This document shows positions 26,207-34,206 of a stretch of DNA of 64,000 nucleotides, piece after piece. Position 1 is the first letter of the stretch. Each line of letters opens with the position of its first letter. Source of the stretch: Sporosarcina luteola (GTDB lineage Bacteria > Bacillota > Bacilli > Bacillales_A > Planococcaceae). Both the position numbers and the translations under genes were made by a program. Under the pieces are notes generated by a model that was given only the letters and a program-made list of their open reading frames with translations, was not told where the DNA came from and did no database searches. Location of the stretch: contig NZ_JAMBOI010000001.1 in NCBI RefSeq assembly GCF_023715535.1, positions 186,001 through 250,000 of the forward strand, read 5' to 3'.

Positions 26207-26497
26207 TCATGTTAGTGGAAATGCCATATCACTCGGCACATCGGTTGAATACGAGACGATCTGCTCAAGGGGAATGCTTAACGGAAAAGGAAACCGATAA
26301 AACGGCGCATTCACCATTTTTATAATGACGGGTGTTAACGTTATATGGCCCAGTTGGACATCTGACACCGTCCCAGAAAAAATGGGCCGGAACACTTGAC
26401 CTAATAAATTCAATTGTGTCGCTTTCGTAATGACGAGCAGCTCTTCCCCTTTTAACATTTCTAACTTCCCATGCAAGTCTTCTTCTTTCAGTCCCAT
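26207..26497 (-). CDS. mnxE: MnxE, small subunit of the manganese oxidase complex
   Basis: 96 residues, ATG 26497, preceding mnxF by 17 bp and following mnxD by 3 bp. Beta-rich sequence: LLVITKATQLNLLGQVFRPI, FSGTVSDVQLGHITLTPVII, closing PLSIPLEQIVSY. This is the single-barrel version of the pattern found twice in MnxD and its paralogue. It is expected to assemble with MnxF and MnxG. Assignment by position, size and pattern. Confidence 0.8.
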   Translation of the reverse strand: MGLKEEDLHGKLEMLKGEELLVITKATQLNLLGQVFRPIFSGTVSDVQLGHITLTPVIIKMVNAPFYRFPFPLSIPLEQIVSYSTDVPSDMAFPLT

Positions 26498-26500
26498 CCA

Positions 26501-27256
26501 CTACGCCCTCCATCCCTTTATTCTATGGCTACAGGCAGTGAAGACTTGTTTCCCGAACCGTTTCCATAGAGAAACGGACCCGATCGTTGTTATGAATCGA
26601 ATTTCACTTAACGGGATTTGGTGTTCACTGCTCATTCGTTGTAAAACGCATTCCGTTTTGGAAGCGCCTTTCAATTTCCCGAAGAATGAACATTCTACTG
26701 TGTTGACCTCTATCCAGACACCATTCCAAGTCGAAAGATTCGTATGGAGCGTTTCCTCAAAAAATTGGCGAACCAATGCATCTTTTGCAGCTACAGTCTC
26801 CCCGAAACGCAATACAAGCTTTTGCTGAAGTTGATTGTCATAGATATGGTGTTGATGCGGGGTTGAATAGGTAGGAAATCCAAAGGGGATGGTAGCGGAG
26901 TCGATGGCTTCGTACGGAATCCAAGTCCTCTTTTTCAAATCGGTCACCATAACAAAATCTCTGCCGATTGTGGCAACATTCCCCACGGTAGTGATCGTTT
27001 CATTTTGATTGATCGATGAAATAATGCTAACTTGCTGATGCCGTTTCATTTTAAAAAACTGTTTTAACAGAAGGGTTTTCCGTCGGGATTCGTCTCGGCG
27101 AATGACATGGAATAGATTTTTCTGTTGGATATATTCTGTGAGAATCCGGGTTTCCTCCGCTGAAACAGCGCTCGTTGGTGATGAATACGGTGGAAAGCGT
27201 GGCTTGTTGGACTCCGGATGCTCGCCTGTCGCCAACTCACTGAACTCTTTGGACAT
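26501..27256 (-). CDS. mnxD: MnxD, accessory protein of the manganese oxidase operon
   Basis: 251 residues, ATG 27256. A helical, basic N-terminal half (residues about 1-75) is followed by two barrel-like segments: ISSINQNETITTVGNVATIG then DFVMV then WIPYEAIDSATI, and LVLRFGETVAAKDALV then VNTVECSFFGKL then IPLSEIRFITTI. No enzymatic motif is seen. The role in SG-1-type operons is not established. It has a clear paralogue at 21561-22199. Confidence 0.8.
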   Translation of the reverse strand: MSKEFSELATGEHPESNKPRFPPYSSPTSAVSAEETRILTEYIQQKNLFHVIRRDESRRKTLLLKQFFKMKRHQQVSIISSINQNETITTVGNVATIGRDFVMVTDLKKRTWIPYEAIDSATIPFGFPTYSTPHQHHIYDNQLQQKLVLRFGETVAAKDALVRQFFEETLHTNLSTWNGVWIEVNTVECSFFGKLKGASKTECVLQRMSSEHQIPLSEIRFITTIGSVSLWKRFGKQVFTACSHRIKGWRA

Positions 27257-27274
27257 GCTGGATACCCCCTTCCC

Positions 27275-27862
27275 TTATTTGATGAACTGCTCCAATTGGT
27301 CGGCAATTTCCTCGACATTCACCCGTTTCGTTCCAACGGCCATGTTATGAAGCGATCGGATACGGTCCTCTGGATCGACGATATACATCGAAGTGGAATG
27401 GGTGACAAACCCTTCGGCATTTTTCGTATATGTGAAATGAAAGCTTTGCGTAAATTGCTTCGTCTCTTCTTCCGTACCTCTTATAAACAACCAATTGGGG
27501 CCCGTTATCCCCATATTTTCTGCATACTGACGTATTCGTTCCTCCGTATCAAATTCCGGGTCCAGCGTAACGGCCACGATGATGTACTCATCGTCCGCAA
27601 TTCCTTTTTTCTGCATCTCCCCCTGGAGTTCTTGTAATTCAATAAAAGTCATCGGGCAGACATCCGGACAATTGGTAAAGAAAAAGGTCACGAGCTTCGG
27701 CTTATCTTGCTGTGACACCTCTTTTCCATTCACCTCGGTAAATGGCCATTCTTCCACAGTTCCGATTTGCGGGAGTTCAAGCGCGCGGGGCCAAAACAAG
27801 TAGAACGCAGCCAATCCAAGAGTGAGGACAACGATACCCCATACGATTTTCAGCAACTTCAT
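27275..27862 (-). CDS. mnxC: MnxC, SCO1/SenC-family copper chaperone-like protein
   Basis: 195 residues. An N-terminal membrane anchor (about 3-25) is followed by a thioredoxin-fold SCO domain: FFFTNCPDVCP gives the CxxxC copper site (C65, C69) and the distal His is in VTHSTSMY (H155). SCO proteins deliver copper to CuA or, here, plausibly to MnxG, or act as thiol oxidoreductases. Located between mnxB and mnxD, as in the Bacillus SG-1 operon. Confidence 0.92.
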   Translation of the reverse strand: MKLLKIVWGIVVLTLGLAAFYLFWPRALELPQIGTVEEWPFTEVNGKEVSQQDKPKLVTFFFTNCPDVCPMTFIELQELQGEMQKKGIADDEYIIVAVTLDPEFDTEERIRQYAENMGITGPNWLFIRGTEEETKQFTQSFHFTYTKNAEGFVTHSTSMYIVDPEDRIRSLHNMAVGTKRVNVEEIADQLEQFIK

Positions 27863-27868
27863 CCCTTC

Positions 27869-28324
27869 CTATTTTGTCAGCGATTTGCGTATGAAATGAT
27901 GGACAAGCGTATGGAGCGCGGCGCAAAAAAGGACGAGGCTCACTAGATTAGAGGTAAAGGATGCTTCCGTAATCGGGATATTGCAAATCGCCGGGTTTTG
28001 AAGGACAGCGCCAAACATCATGCCCATTATGCCACCGAGAGCGCCGTTATACATTCCGTTCAAAGAGGCAGGGGCTTTCATGAATGAACCGAATTTCCAC
28101 CCAATCCAAAGTCCTGCACAGGAAGGAAGAAAATACGTAACGGGGTGAAGCGGGAGAAGCAATTGCAGATAAAGGGCGATGACGAAGGAAGAAATCGAGG
28201 ACAGCGCCATGCACATTGTCTTCGTGTACCGATCGTCAAAAAGGGTTTGCTTCTTCCGGAATACCCTGTAAATATAAACCATCTCGCCGACATTCCACAG
28301 AAGTAAAACGAGTATGAGCAACAA
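27869..28324 (-). CDS. mnxB: MnxB-like membrane protein
   Basis: 151 residues with about four hydrophobic segments (LLILVLLLWNVGEMVYIY, ALSSISSFVIALYLQLLLP, NGALGGIMGMMFGAVL, LVSLVLFCAALHTLVHHFI). The central NGALGGIMGMMFG resembles TNGAVVGLMAPMIG in the upstream protein, so the two are probably related. It may be the membrane part of the mnx system; function unknown. It starts 6 bp after mnxA. Name given from operon position. Confidence 0.75.
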   Translation of the reverse strand: MLLILVLLLWNVGEMVYIYRVFRKKQTLFDDRYTKTMCMALSSISSFVIALYLQLLLPLHPVTYFLPSCAGLWIGWKFGSFMKAPASLNGMYNGALGGIMGMMFGAVLQNPAICNIPITEASFTSNLVSLVLFCAALHTLVHHFIRKSLTK

Positions 28325-28330
28325 GTAGCC

Positions 28331-28747
28331 TCACGACCTTATAACAGAACTCAAAATCATAACCATGCTCATAGCGAATAAAATGTGGAGGCCCAAAACG
28401 AATCTCCCGGGCATCTCGACAACAGTCCCGATCATCGGTGCCATTAATCCGACAACGGCCCCATTTGTCAGGCCCGCCACAAACGTCTCATGATCAAAAA
28501 GTTTGCCGAATACGGCCCCTGATCCCATTCCAATCAAGGCGGAGAGCATTGTAATATACGTGAAATGGAAAGGAAATTGAAGAATGAACAGAACACCCGA
28601 AAGCATTGCAATCATTCCACCCATCACCATGCTTATATTCATCCCCAATTGAAAACCGATCCGCTTTTTGATTTTCCGTACATACAAATAAAAGATGAGA
28701 AACAAGCAACTATCCACATAGATGAACAGCCAAATGGGTATATCCAA
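28331..28747 (-). CDS. mnxA: MnxA-like membrane protein, first gene of the mnx operon
   Basis: 138 residues. TTG 28747 is preferred because AGAGGTGA lies just upstream; a reading frame start at 28786 lies ahead of that site and ahead of the putative promoter. About four to five membrane segments (IPIWLFIYVDSCLFLIFYLYV, MVMGGMIAMLSGVLFILQF, ITMLSALIGMGSGAVFG, VLGLHILFAMSMVMILSSVI). It shares a Gly-rich central motif with MnxB. Role unknown. Confidence 0.75.
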   Translation of the reverse strand: MDIPIWLFIYVDSCLFLIFYLYVRKIKKRIGFQLGMNISMVMGGMIAMLSGVLFILQFPFHFTYITMLSALIGMGSGAVFGKLFDHETFVAGLTNGAVVGLMAPMIGTVVEMPGRFVLGLHILFAMSMVMILSSVIRS

Positions 28748-28762
28748 GACCTCACCTCTGCT

Positions 28763-28771
28763 TACGTTATG
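28763..28771 (-). promoter_or_regulatory. Sigma-K-like -10 box ahead of mnxA
   Basis: On the minus strand CATAACGTA matches the sigma-K -10 consensus CATAnnnTA, 15 bp before the TTG start, implying a very short leader. The -35 region is poor. The Bacillus mnx operon is known to be expressed in the mother cell late in sporulation, which fits. Confidence 0.45.
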
Positions 28772-28845
28772 ACAATTTGTTTCCAAATGAAACTAGTCCT
28801 AGTGAAATGACCCTATAAAAGAAGGCGCACTGATTCAATTGTCCC

Positions 28846-28874
28846 ACCTCTGCAAAAGTCTTGGGCATATAGTA
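28846..28874 (+). promoter_or_regulatory. Sigma-K-like promoter of the divergent surface-protein genes
   Basis: ACC at 28846-28848, a 17-bp spacer, then GCATATAGTA with the -10 box CATATAGTA at 28866-28874. Both parts match the sigma-K consensus. Start codon 28926 is 51 bp downstream. Confidence 0.6.
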
Positions 28875-28925
28875 GATTCAGGGGATGTGGTTTCCCTTAG
28901 TTATCATTTTATTAGGAGAGATGTT

Positions 28926-30722
28926 ATGAGACTTGGCCCCATCAATCCGTTTGATGGTTTTCCAATTTGGTATAAGGATGAAAATGGCTTGCGCCTCCAA
29001 TTGAACGTCGACCCGACTGATCCATTCTCCGGCATTGCATCTGCTGATCTACCAGCCCCTACACAACCTGTATCTTTTCCCGACAACTATCCGGATGAAG
29101 CTTTTTATCTACAGGCAGAAGCGGAAATGACAACCGGCACGGGAGAAAGGGCGAGACTCGTATTGGCGCTGGAGGCTGCATTTGTGAATGAAGTGCCAAG
29201 GATGAATGAACAAATCGTATTTGCGAGAGTCCGTGTGCGTGTTGACGGTTTACAAGCGAATGCACAATACACCGTCACGCACCCGTATGGAGTTGACACG
29301 TTTATAGCGGAGGCGGATCCACGTAATCCAACAGTCGGAGAGATCAATTTCACGGAAGACTTTGGGGGAATGAACGGCGGAGATTTTGACGTTGTATTGA
29401 ATAGCCGTGTCCAACCTTTTATACAATGGGATCCGGCTGTCGCACCAGCCGCCCCTGCAGGATACATCGGTGATCCGAACGTACTTCACCCCATTATCGG
29501 AAGTCCTTTTGTCGATCCGACCGGCCATCCACAAAACTATTTCCGCATTGAAGGTCCCGGCATCGGCATCGGCTCGCCAGATCGTACCACCACACCAGGG
29601 TTTGATCCGGACCACTGCATTGAGACGAGAAATTTCAGTCTGTTAGGTAAAATCTCCACAATTTCCGGTGTCGATGTCCCAAGGGCAACGTACACCCAAA
29701 ACGCTGATGATGTTGGAGTTGTTGATGTGTTTGCTACTTCCGACGATACGGATCAATCGATACAAGTGACGGGCACAGGGCTTGACCCTACCGTATTAGC
29801 AGGAAGCAATGGACAGTATTTTGCCCGAGTCCAATTTACAGGAAACCGTCCACCTAGTTTGATTACCGTTACAAATGTGAGCGATGAGCCGGACAGTCGT
29901 AAAGATGTGGCACCCGTCGACTTCATTACAGCTTCTGCAAACTTCGATATCGATTCGCAGAACCTGACGATCGAAGCAGTTTCCAGTGACGTAGTCGGAA
30001 CGCCGACATTATCCGCAGCAGACTTTGGACACGGCGAGCTCGTCATTCCATCGACCGGGCTTTCAATGAACCTTCCATCTCCCCCCGCCACTGTGAAAAT
30101 TCACTCTACCGCTGGTGGAAGTCGAACAATCCCGGTAACCGTGAATGGTACCCCGTCTCCTCCAGCCCCAATTGCAGCAAACGCCGGGGATGATGCGACT
30201 GTGCTATTCGGCGCAACGGTGACACTGAACGGTACCGGATCGACCGGAACAATCATTTCATTTCATTGGACCCAACTGGCAGGTACACCCGTTGCATTAC
30301 GAGACGAAGATACGTTAACCCCCTCTTTCATAGCTCCTAACACAACAGAAACGCTGACCTTTCAATTAGCCGTCACTGGTGAAGAAGGTACCTCTACCGA
30401 TGAAGTACACATCCATGTGATCGATTCCACCCCGACACCTACAGGTACTATAACGGTCACCCGGGCAGAATTCCGGACACGGGATGCAGAATGGCGCCTG
30501 ACCGGGACATCGGATGTGCTGGGCAGTGGCGCTGCCATTTCAATCTTCATCGGAAATGAAGCAGCAGGTATCCTTCTTGCTCAAGTGCCAGTCGACGCAC
30601 TTGGCGAATGGGAATATCGCGTCGAAGGGTCTACCATACCACCTGATGAAACAAGGGCAATCTCCATCTATTCCAGCTCGGGGAGCACACTTCTATCTGC
30701 ACCAATTACCATCCGCAGATGA
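28926..30722 (+). CDS. PKD/Ig-like domain surface protein divergent from mnx
   Basis: 598 residues; ATG 28926 follows AGGAGAG by 7 nt, and the longer frame from 28839 would place the start ahead of the promoter. No signal peptide, as for spore-surface proteins made in the mother cell. Residues about 1-250 are a beta-rich domain (opening RLGPINPFDGFPIWYKDENG; VFARVRVRVDGLQANAQYTV). The region 260-400 is Ig-like. Residues about 415-500 form a PKD/REJ-type domain (ANAGDDATVLFGATVTLNG ... ISFHWTQLAG). A final Ig-like repeat ends the chain (VTRAEFRTRDAEWRLTGTSD). It is transcribed divergently from mnx and followed 41 bp later by a collagen-like gene. A structural part of the exosporium or Mn-oxide scaffold is a reasonable inference. 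Confidence 0.8.
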   Translation: MRLGPINPFDGFPIWYKDENGLRLQLNVDPTDPFSGIASADLPAPTQPVSFPDNYPDEAFYLQAEAEMTTGTGERARLVLALEAAFVNEVPRMNEQIVFARVRVRVDGLQANAQYTVTHPYGVDTFIAEADPRNPTVGEINFTEDFGGMNGGDFDVVLNSRVQPFIQWDPAVAPAAPAGYIGDPNVLHPIIGSPFVDPTGHPQNYFRIEGPGIGIGSPDRTTTPGFDPDHCIETRNFSLLGKISTISGVDVPRATYTQNADDVGVVDVFATSDDTDQSIQVTGTGLDPTVLAGSNGQYFARVQFTGNRPPSLITVTNVSDEPDSRKDVAPVDFITASANFDIDSQNLTIEAVSSDVVGTPTLSAADFGHGELVIPSTGLSMNLPSPPATVKIHSTAGGSRTIPVTVNGTPSPPAPIAANAGDDATVLFGATVTLNGTGSTGTIISFHWTQLAGTPVALRDEDTLTPSFIAPNTTETLTFQLAVTGEEGTSTDEVHIHVIDSTPTPTGTITVTRAEFRTRDAEWRLTGTSDVLGSGAAISIFIGNEAAGILLAQVPVDALGEWEYRVEGSTIPPDETRAISIYSSSGSTLLSAPITIRR

Positions 30723-30763
30723 ATGCCCTATAAGAAACATACCAGTGAAAAGGAGGAAAATTA

Positions 30764-31408
30764 ATGGAGCGGTGTCCAAAATGTAATGAAGATTTCTTCT
30801 GTAAATGTGGTAGTGAAAACAGAGGACGAAGAGGTCCGCGGGGCTATCAAGGACCACAAGGGGAACCGGGGCGCCCCGGACCCAAAGGGGAACAAGGTCC
30901 ACCTGGGCCAAAAGGAGATCGGGGACCCCGGGGTTATCAAGGACCGGATGGCCAGAAAGGAGAACGGGGTGAACGAGGCGAAACAGGACCTCAAGGACCA
31001 CAAGGGGAACGCGGGCCTGCCGGGACGTTTGATACGACATACGGATATGCCTATACAACAACGAAAAGCTCGGCGTCAGGGACTGTCAATTTCCAAATTG
31101 CCGGACCGTTACAAGACATTAAAGTCGTTCGCAACGGATTACAAGCTTTAAAGGATGGAATTTACCAAATTAGCTACACCGTCGTTCTGGAATCGAAAGT
31201 CATCAGCTGCACCCCTTCAGCATTTCGGATGAAAATAAATGACAACATCCATGTCCATTCATCCGTAACGGAATCCTTGATTTCCACAACATTGACAAAC
31301 ACCCAACTAGTCTCCTTACAGGAAGGCGACATCGTCCAACTGATCGCCGAATTACAAGAACATTGCAGCTATAAAATGGCCAGTCTGCAACTTATGCGGA
31401 TTGGATAG
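30764..31408 (+). CDS. Collagen-like exosporium-type protein (BclA-like)
   Basis: 214 residues, ATG 30764 after AAGGAGG. The Cys-rich N-terminus [16 protein letters not shown] (two CxxC/CxC pairs) is a possible zinc site or cross-linking anchor. About 22 G-x-y triplets follow (residues 21-87; [20 protein letters not shown] and similar). The C-terminal 125 residues form a beta-jelly-roll domain ([43 protein letters not shown]) like the C1q/TNF-like head of BclA. Such trimers form the hair-like nap of the exosporium. Likely co-transcribed with the PKD protein from the sigma-K-like promoter. Confidence 0.9.
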   Translation: MERCPKCNEDFFCKCGSENRGRRGPRGYQGPQGEPGRPGPKGEQGPPGPKGDRGPRGYQGPDGQKGERGERGETGPQGPQGERGPAGTFDTTYGYAYTTTKSSASGTVNFQIAGPLQDIKVVRNGLQALKDGIYQISYTVVLESKVISCTPSAFRMKINDNIHVHSSVTESLISTTLTNTQLVSLQEGDIVQLIAELQEHCSYKMASLQLMRIG

Positions 31409-31423
31409 GTACACAAAGGAAGA

Positions 31424-31570
31424 GGTGCCTATGCAAGGCACATTTATGACAATTCAACTAAAAGTATAAATAAACAGATAAAAGCCGGTCATTTCCCTGA
31501 ATGACCGGCTTCCCAAGTTAACAATATACAATTGTAGTGAATAAACTGAATAGTATGCTGCACAGGCACC
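31424..31570 (+). repeat. GGTGCC hairpin repeat, copy 7 (complete, 147 bp)
   Basis: Left end GGTGCCTATGCAAGGCACAT, right end TGCTGCACAGGCACC. A 12-bp perfect stem pairs 31482-31493 with 31500-31511 around a 6-nt loop. It lies between convergent genes (collagen-like and M20 peptidase). The right border continues CGTTTGAGCACCGGTTTGA, again a small end duplication. Confidence 0.95.
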
Positions 31571-31596
31571 CGTTTGAGCACCGGTTTGAAGCAACT

Positions 31597-32940
31597 TCAC
31601 TTCGCAAAATTATGCATGACCAGTGCCATGAACTTTATGCCTTCGAAATAGTCATCGACATAAATGCTTTCATTGGGTGCATGATTTTTGGAGTTTGCAT
31701 GGCCTACTCCGAAGCCTGCGGAAGGGATGCCGAACTTCTGGCAAAAATTATACATCGGTCCGGTGCCTGCCTGGGAGCGCAGCAATTGTGGTTCTTTTCC
31801 GTAAAACTCCTTCGCACTGTTCTTGATTGTTTCCACAAGAGGATCTTCAATGTCTGTCGTGGCGGCCCGGGTGCCTTTCAGTGGTACTACTCTAATGTCA
31901 TCAAACCCATGTTTCAGCAAATGAATCTGCAATAACTCCAGAATTTCATCGGGATCCTGTTCCGAAACGAGACGGAAATCCAGCTTTACTTTGGCAACGG
32001 AAGGGAGTACCGTTTTCGAGCCGGGTCCAGTGTACCCTGATTCGATTCCGCAAATCGTGCACGTCGGCTGGAAGATCAATTTCTCTTTCAAGTCAAACCC
32101 TGACAATCCGTTGATATATTGAGACAAGCCCAGTTGCTCGAGCTCCTCCTCTTCGTTGTACTCCATCCCTTCCGTCAACTTGCGTTCCGCTTCTGTCAAA
32201 GGAAGGACCTTATCATAGAAGCCCTCGATCAGGATTTCATCTTTTTCATTCTTCAATGAAGCAAGCGCCCAAACTAATCGCCAAGCAGGATTTTCAACAA
32301 TTGCGGCCCTTCCGGAATGCAAGTCGGTATTAGCGCCCATTGCATGCAGTTCAACGTAGAGCATGCCTTTACAGCCAAGACTTACTTGCAGATTCCCTTC
32401 CACGTCCTTGAAGCCATTTTCCCATATATTCGCATCCGCACGTATCATATCAATATACTTATCAGCAAATGCCTCCAAATTAGGACTGCCGATTTCCTCC
32501 TCGCCTTCCACGATGAACTTCAAGTTCACAGGCAAGTCCCCATACACTTGCTTATATGCGTGAACTGCACAAATTCTCGCCATAAGTGTTCCCTTGTTGT
32601 CCGCAACACCTCTTGCAAATAGTTTCCCATCTCTTATTTCAGGCGAAAAGGGTGGACTTTCCCATAATTCAATCGGATCTTCCGGTTGAACATCATAATG
32701 ATTATACAGAGATAGCGTCCTCTTACTCTCGGACTTCAATTCTCCAAAAACAATCGGATTCCCATCCGTTACAATCACTTTCACGTCCGCATGCAAATCC
32801 TCTAAGTGCTTCTGCACGAGCAAGACCGTTTCAACGATTCCGCGATTTTGAGCAGCGACGCTGGGCATCTTGCAAATTTCCATTAACCATTCAAGGTACA
32901 TTTCCTTATTGTCATCAATGAATTGATACACTTTTTCCAT
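31597..32940 (-). CDS. M20 family metallopeptidase (dipeptidase type)
   Basis: Zinc-dependent exopeptidase, 447 residues. Metal and catalytic motifs are LSLYNHYDVQPED (His, then Asp two residues on), the bridging Asp in ARGVADNKGT, and the Glu pair in VEGEEEIGSPN. A dimerisation domain lies in the middle and the final metal-site His is in VGHANSKNHAPNES. It is the last gene of an operon that also encodes a second M20 enzyme, an S9 peptidase and a peptide transporter, so its likely job is trimming imported peptides. Confidence 0.92.
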   Translation of the reverse strand: MEKVYQFIDDNKEMYLEWLMEICKMPSVAAQNRGIVETVLLVQKHLEDLHADVKVIVTDGNPIVFGELKSESKRTLSLYNHYDVQPEDPIELWESPPFSPEIRDGKLFARGVADNKGTLMARICAVHAYKQVYGDLPVNLKFIVEGEEEIGSPNLEAFADKYIDMIRADANIWENGFKDVEGNLQVSLGCKGMLYVELHAMGANTDLHSGRAAIVENPAWRLVWALASLKNEKDEILIEGFYDKVLPLTEAERKLTEGMEYNEEEELEQLGLSQYINGLSGFDLKEKLIFQPTCTICGIESGYTGPGSKTVLPSVAKVKLDFRLVSEQDPDEILELLQIHLLKHGFDDIRVVPLKGTRAATTDIEDPLVETIKNSAKEFYGKEPQLLRSQAGTGPMYNFCQKFGIPSAGFGVGHANSKNHAPNESIYVDDYFEGIKFMALVMHNFAK

Positions 32941-32943
32941 AAG

Positions 32944-34206
32944 TTAACCTTTTGCTATTTCCGCTTGACGTTTCGCAAGCAATGGTTCAATCGTTTCCCC
33001 GCAACCAAGAAGACCAACAACTGTCAGCAGGATTTTTTGCGCGCCGATATGAGCGTCTGTCGGGTTAAAGTATTCGTTCAGTGTATGGAATCCTCCCGCG
33101 TCCCCTCCGCCGCCTAGCGTAACGGCCGGAATGCCGAGATTGATTGGCACATTGGAATCTGTACTCGATGCATCTTCCAAAACCGGTTCAAATCCTAATT
33201 CACTTGCTGCCGCCATCGATGTTTGTACAATGTCCGCCTCATGGCTTTGGCTGCCCGCCGGTCGATTTCCAACCAATTCGATGTCCACTGTCACTTCGCC
33301 AGGCTTCCCTCTGAATGAATTCTCATCAGCCGTAGCCTGCTGTACTATTTCAAGCACCTTCGACTCAAGTTTCGCCAACTCTTCCTCTGAGTTGGAACGC
33401 AGATCAAGGATCATCTTACCCGACTCCGATATCGTGTTGACCGAAGTTCCGCCCCTAATGACACCGACATTATACGTTGTCTTAGGATTAGTAGGCGTCT
33501 CCAATACGGAAATTCCAGCAATCGCTCTTCCAAGCGCGTGAATTGGATTCGCTTTCCCAAAACTGCCGAAACTATGTCCCCCAGGCCCTTTGTATGTAAC
33601 GGCATACCGTTTACTGCCCGTTCCCAAATAGGTGATCCTCTCAGGCGACCCAGGTTCGACGGAAATGAATCCATCAATATCATCACGTGTTGCAAATAGA
33701 TGCTTCACCCCACGTAAATCTCCGAGCCCTTCCTCCCCGACTGTCGCCCCGACAATCAAATCGCCTTTCATCTCAACATCCGCATGATTCAGCGCACGAA
33801 GAATTGTTAGGACAACTGCCAACCCACGGCCATCATCCGCAATTCCCGGTGCATACACCTTTCCGTCAATCCACTTTGCCTGAACATCGGTACCTGCTGG
33901 AAAAACGGTATCGAGATGTGCACTAAGTACGAGCGAAGGTCCATCCCCGGTTCCTTTTCGGATGCCGAACACATTCCCCACTTCATCCACCTGGATATCC
34001 TGAACACCCAATTGCTGAAGTTTTTCCTTATATGCCTTCCCGCGGATCCATTCATTGAATGTCGGGGCTTCAATTCCTGTTAGCTCGATTTGCTCGTTCG
34101 TCGTCGCGTCATTATCCGACTTCAAAAACGCGAGTGCTTTTTTCACTCTTTCATCATTTGCAAGCGCTTTGACTGTCTTAACGACTTCCGGCTTCATTGC
34201 ATTCAT
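32944..34206 (-). CDS. M20/M42-type metallopeptidase
   Basis: 420 residues. VLSAHLDTVFPAGTD supplies the first metal ligand, APGIADDGRGLAV the bridging Asp, and GATVGEEGLGDLRGVKHL the catalytic Glu pair. DASSTDSNVPINLGIPAVTLGGGGDAGGFHT carries the last His. This is the tripeptidase T-like/ArgE-like branch. It starts inside the stop of the S9 peptidase gene (4-bp overlap) and is 3 bp from the next M20 gene, so the three peptidases are translationally linked. Confidence 0.92.
   Translation of the reverse strand: MNAMKPEVVKTVKALANDERVKKALAFLKSDNDATTNEQIELTGIEAPTFNEWIRGKAYKEKLQQLGVQDIQVDEVGNVFGIRKGTGDGPSLVLSAHLDTVFPAGTDVQAKWIDGKVYAPGIADDGRGLAVVLTILRALNHADVEMKGDLIVGATVGEEGLGDLRGVKHLFATRDDIDGFISVEPGSPERITYLGTGSKRYAVTYKGPGGHSFGSFGKANPIHALGRAIAGISVLETPTNPKTTYNVGVIRGGTSVNTISESGKMILDLRSNSEEELAKLESKVLEIVQQATADENSFRGKPGEVTVDIELVGNRPAGSQSHEADIVQTSMAAASELGFEPVLEDASSTDSNVPINLGIPAVTLGGGGDAGGFHTLNEYFNPTDAHIGAQKILLTVVGLLGCGETIEPLLAKRQAEIAKG

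Noticed and set aside
28839-28925. N-terminal extension of the PKD protein
   Set aside because: The extension would start upstream of the sigma-K-like -10 box and lacks a ribosome site, whereas ATG 28926 has AGGAGAG at good spacing.
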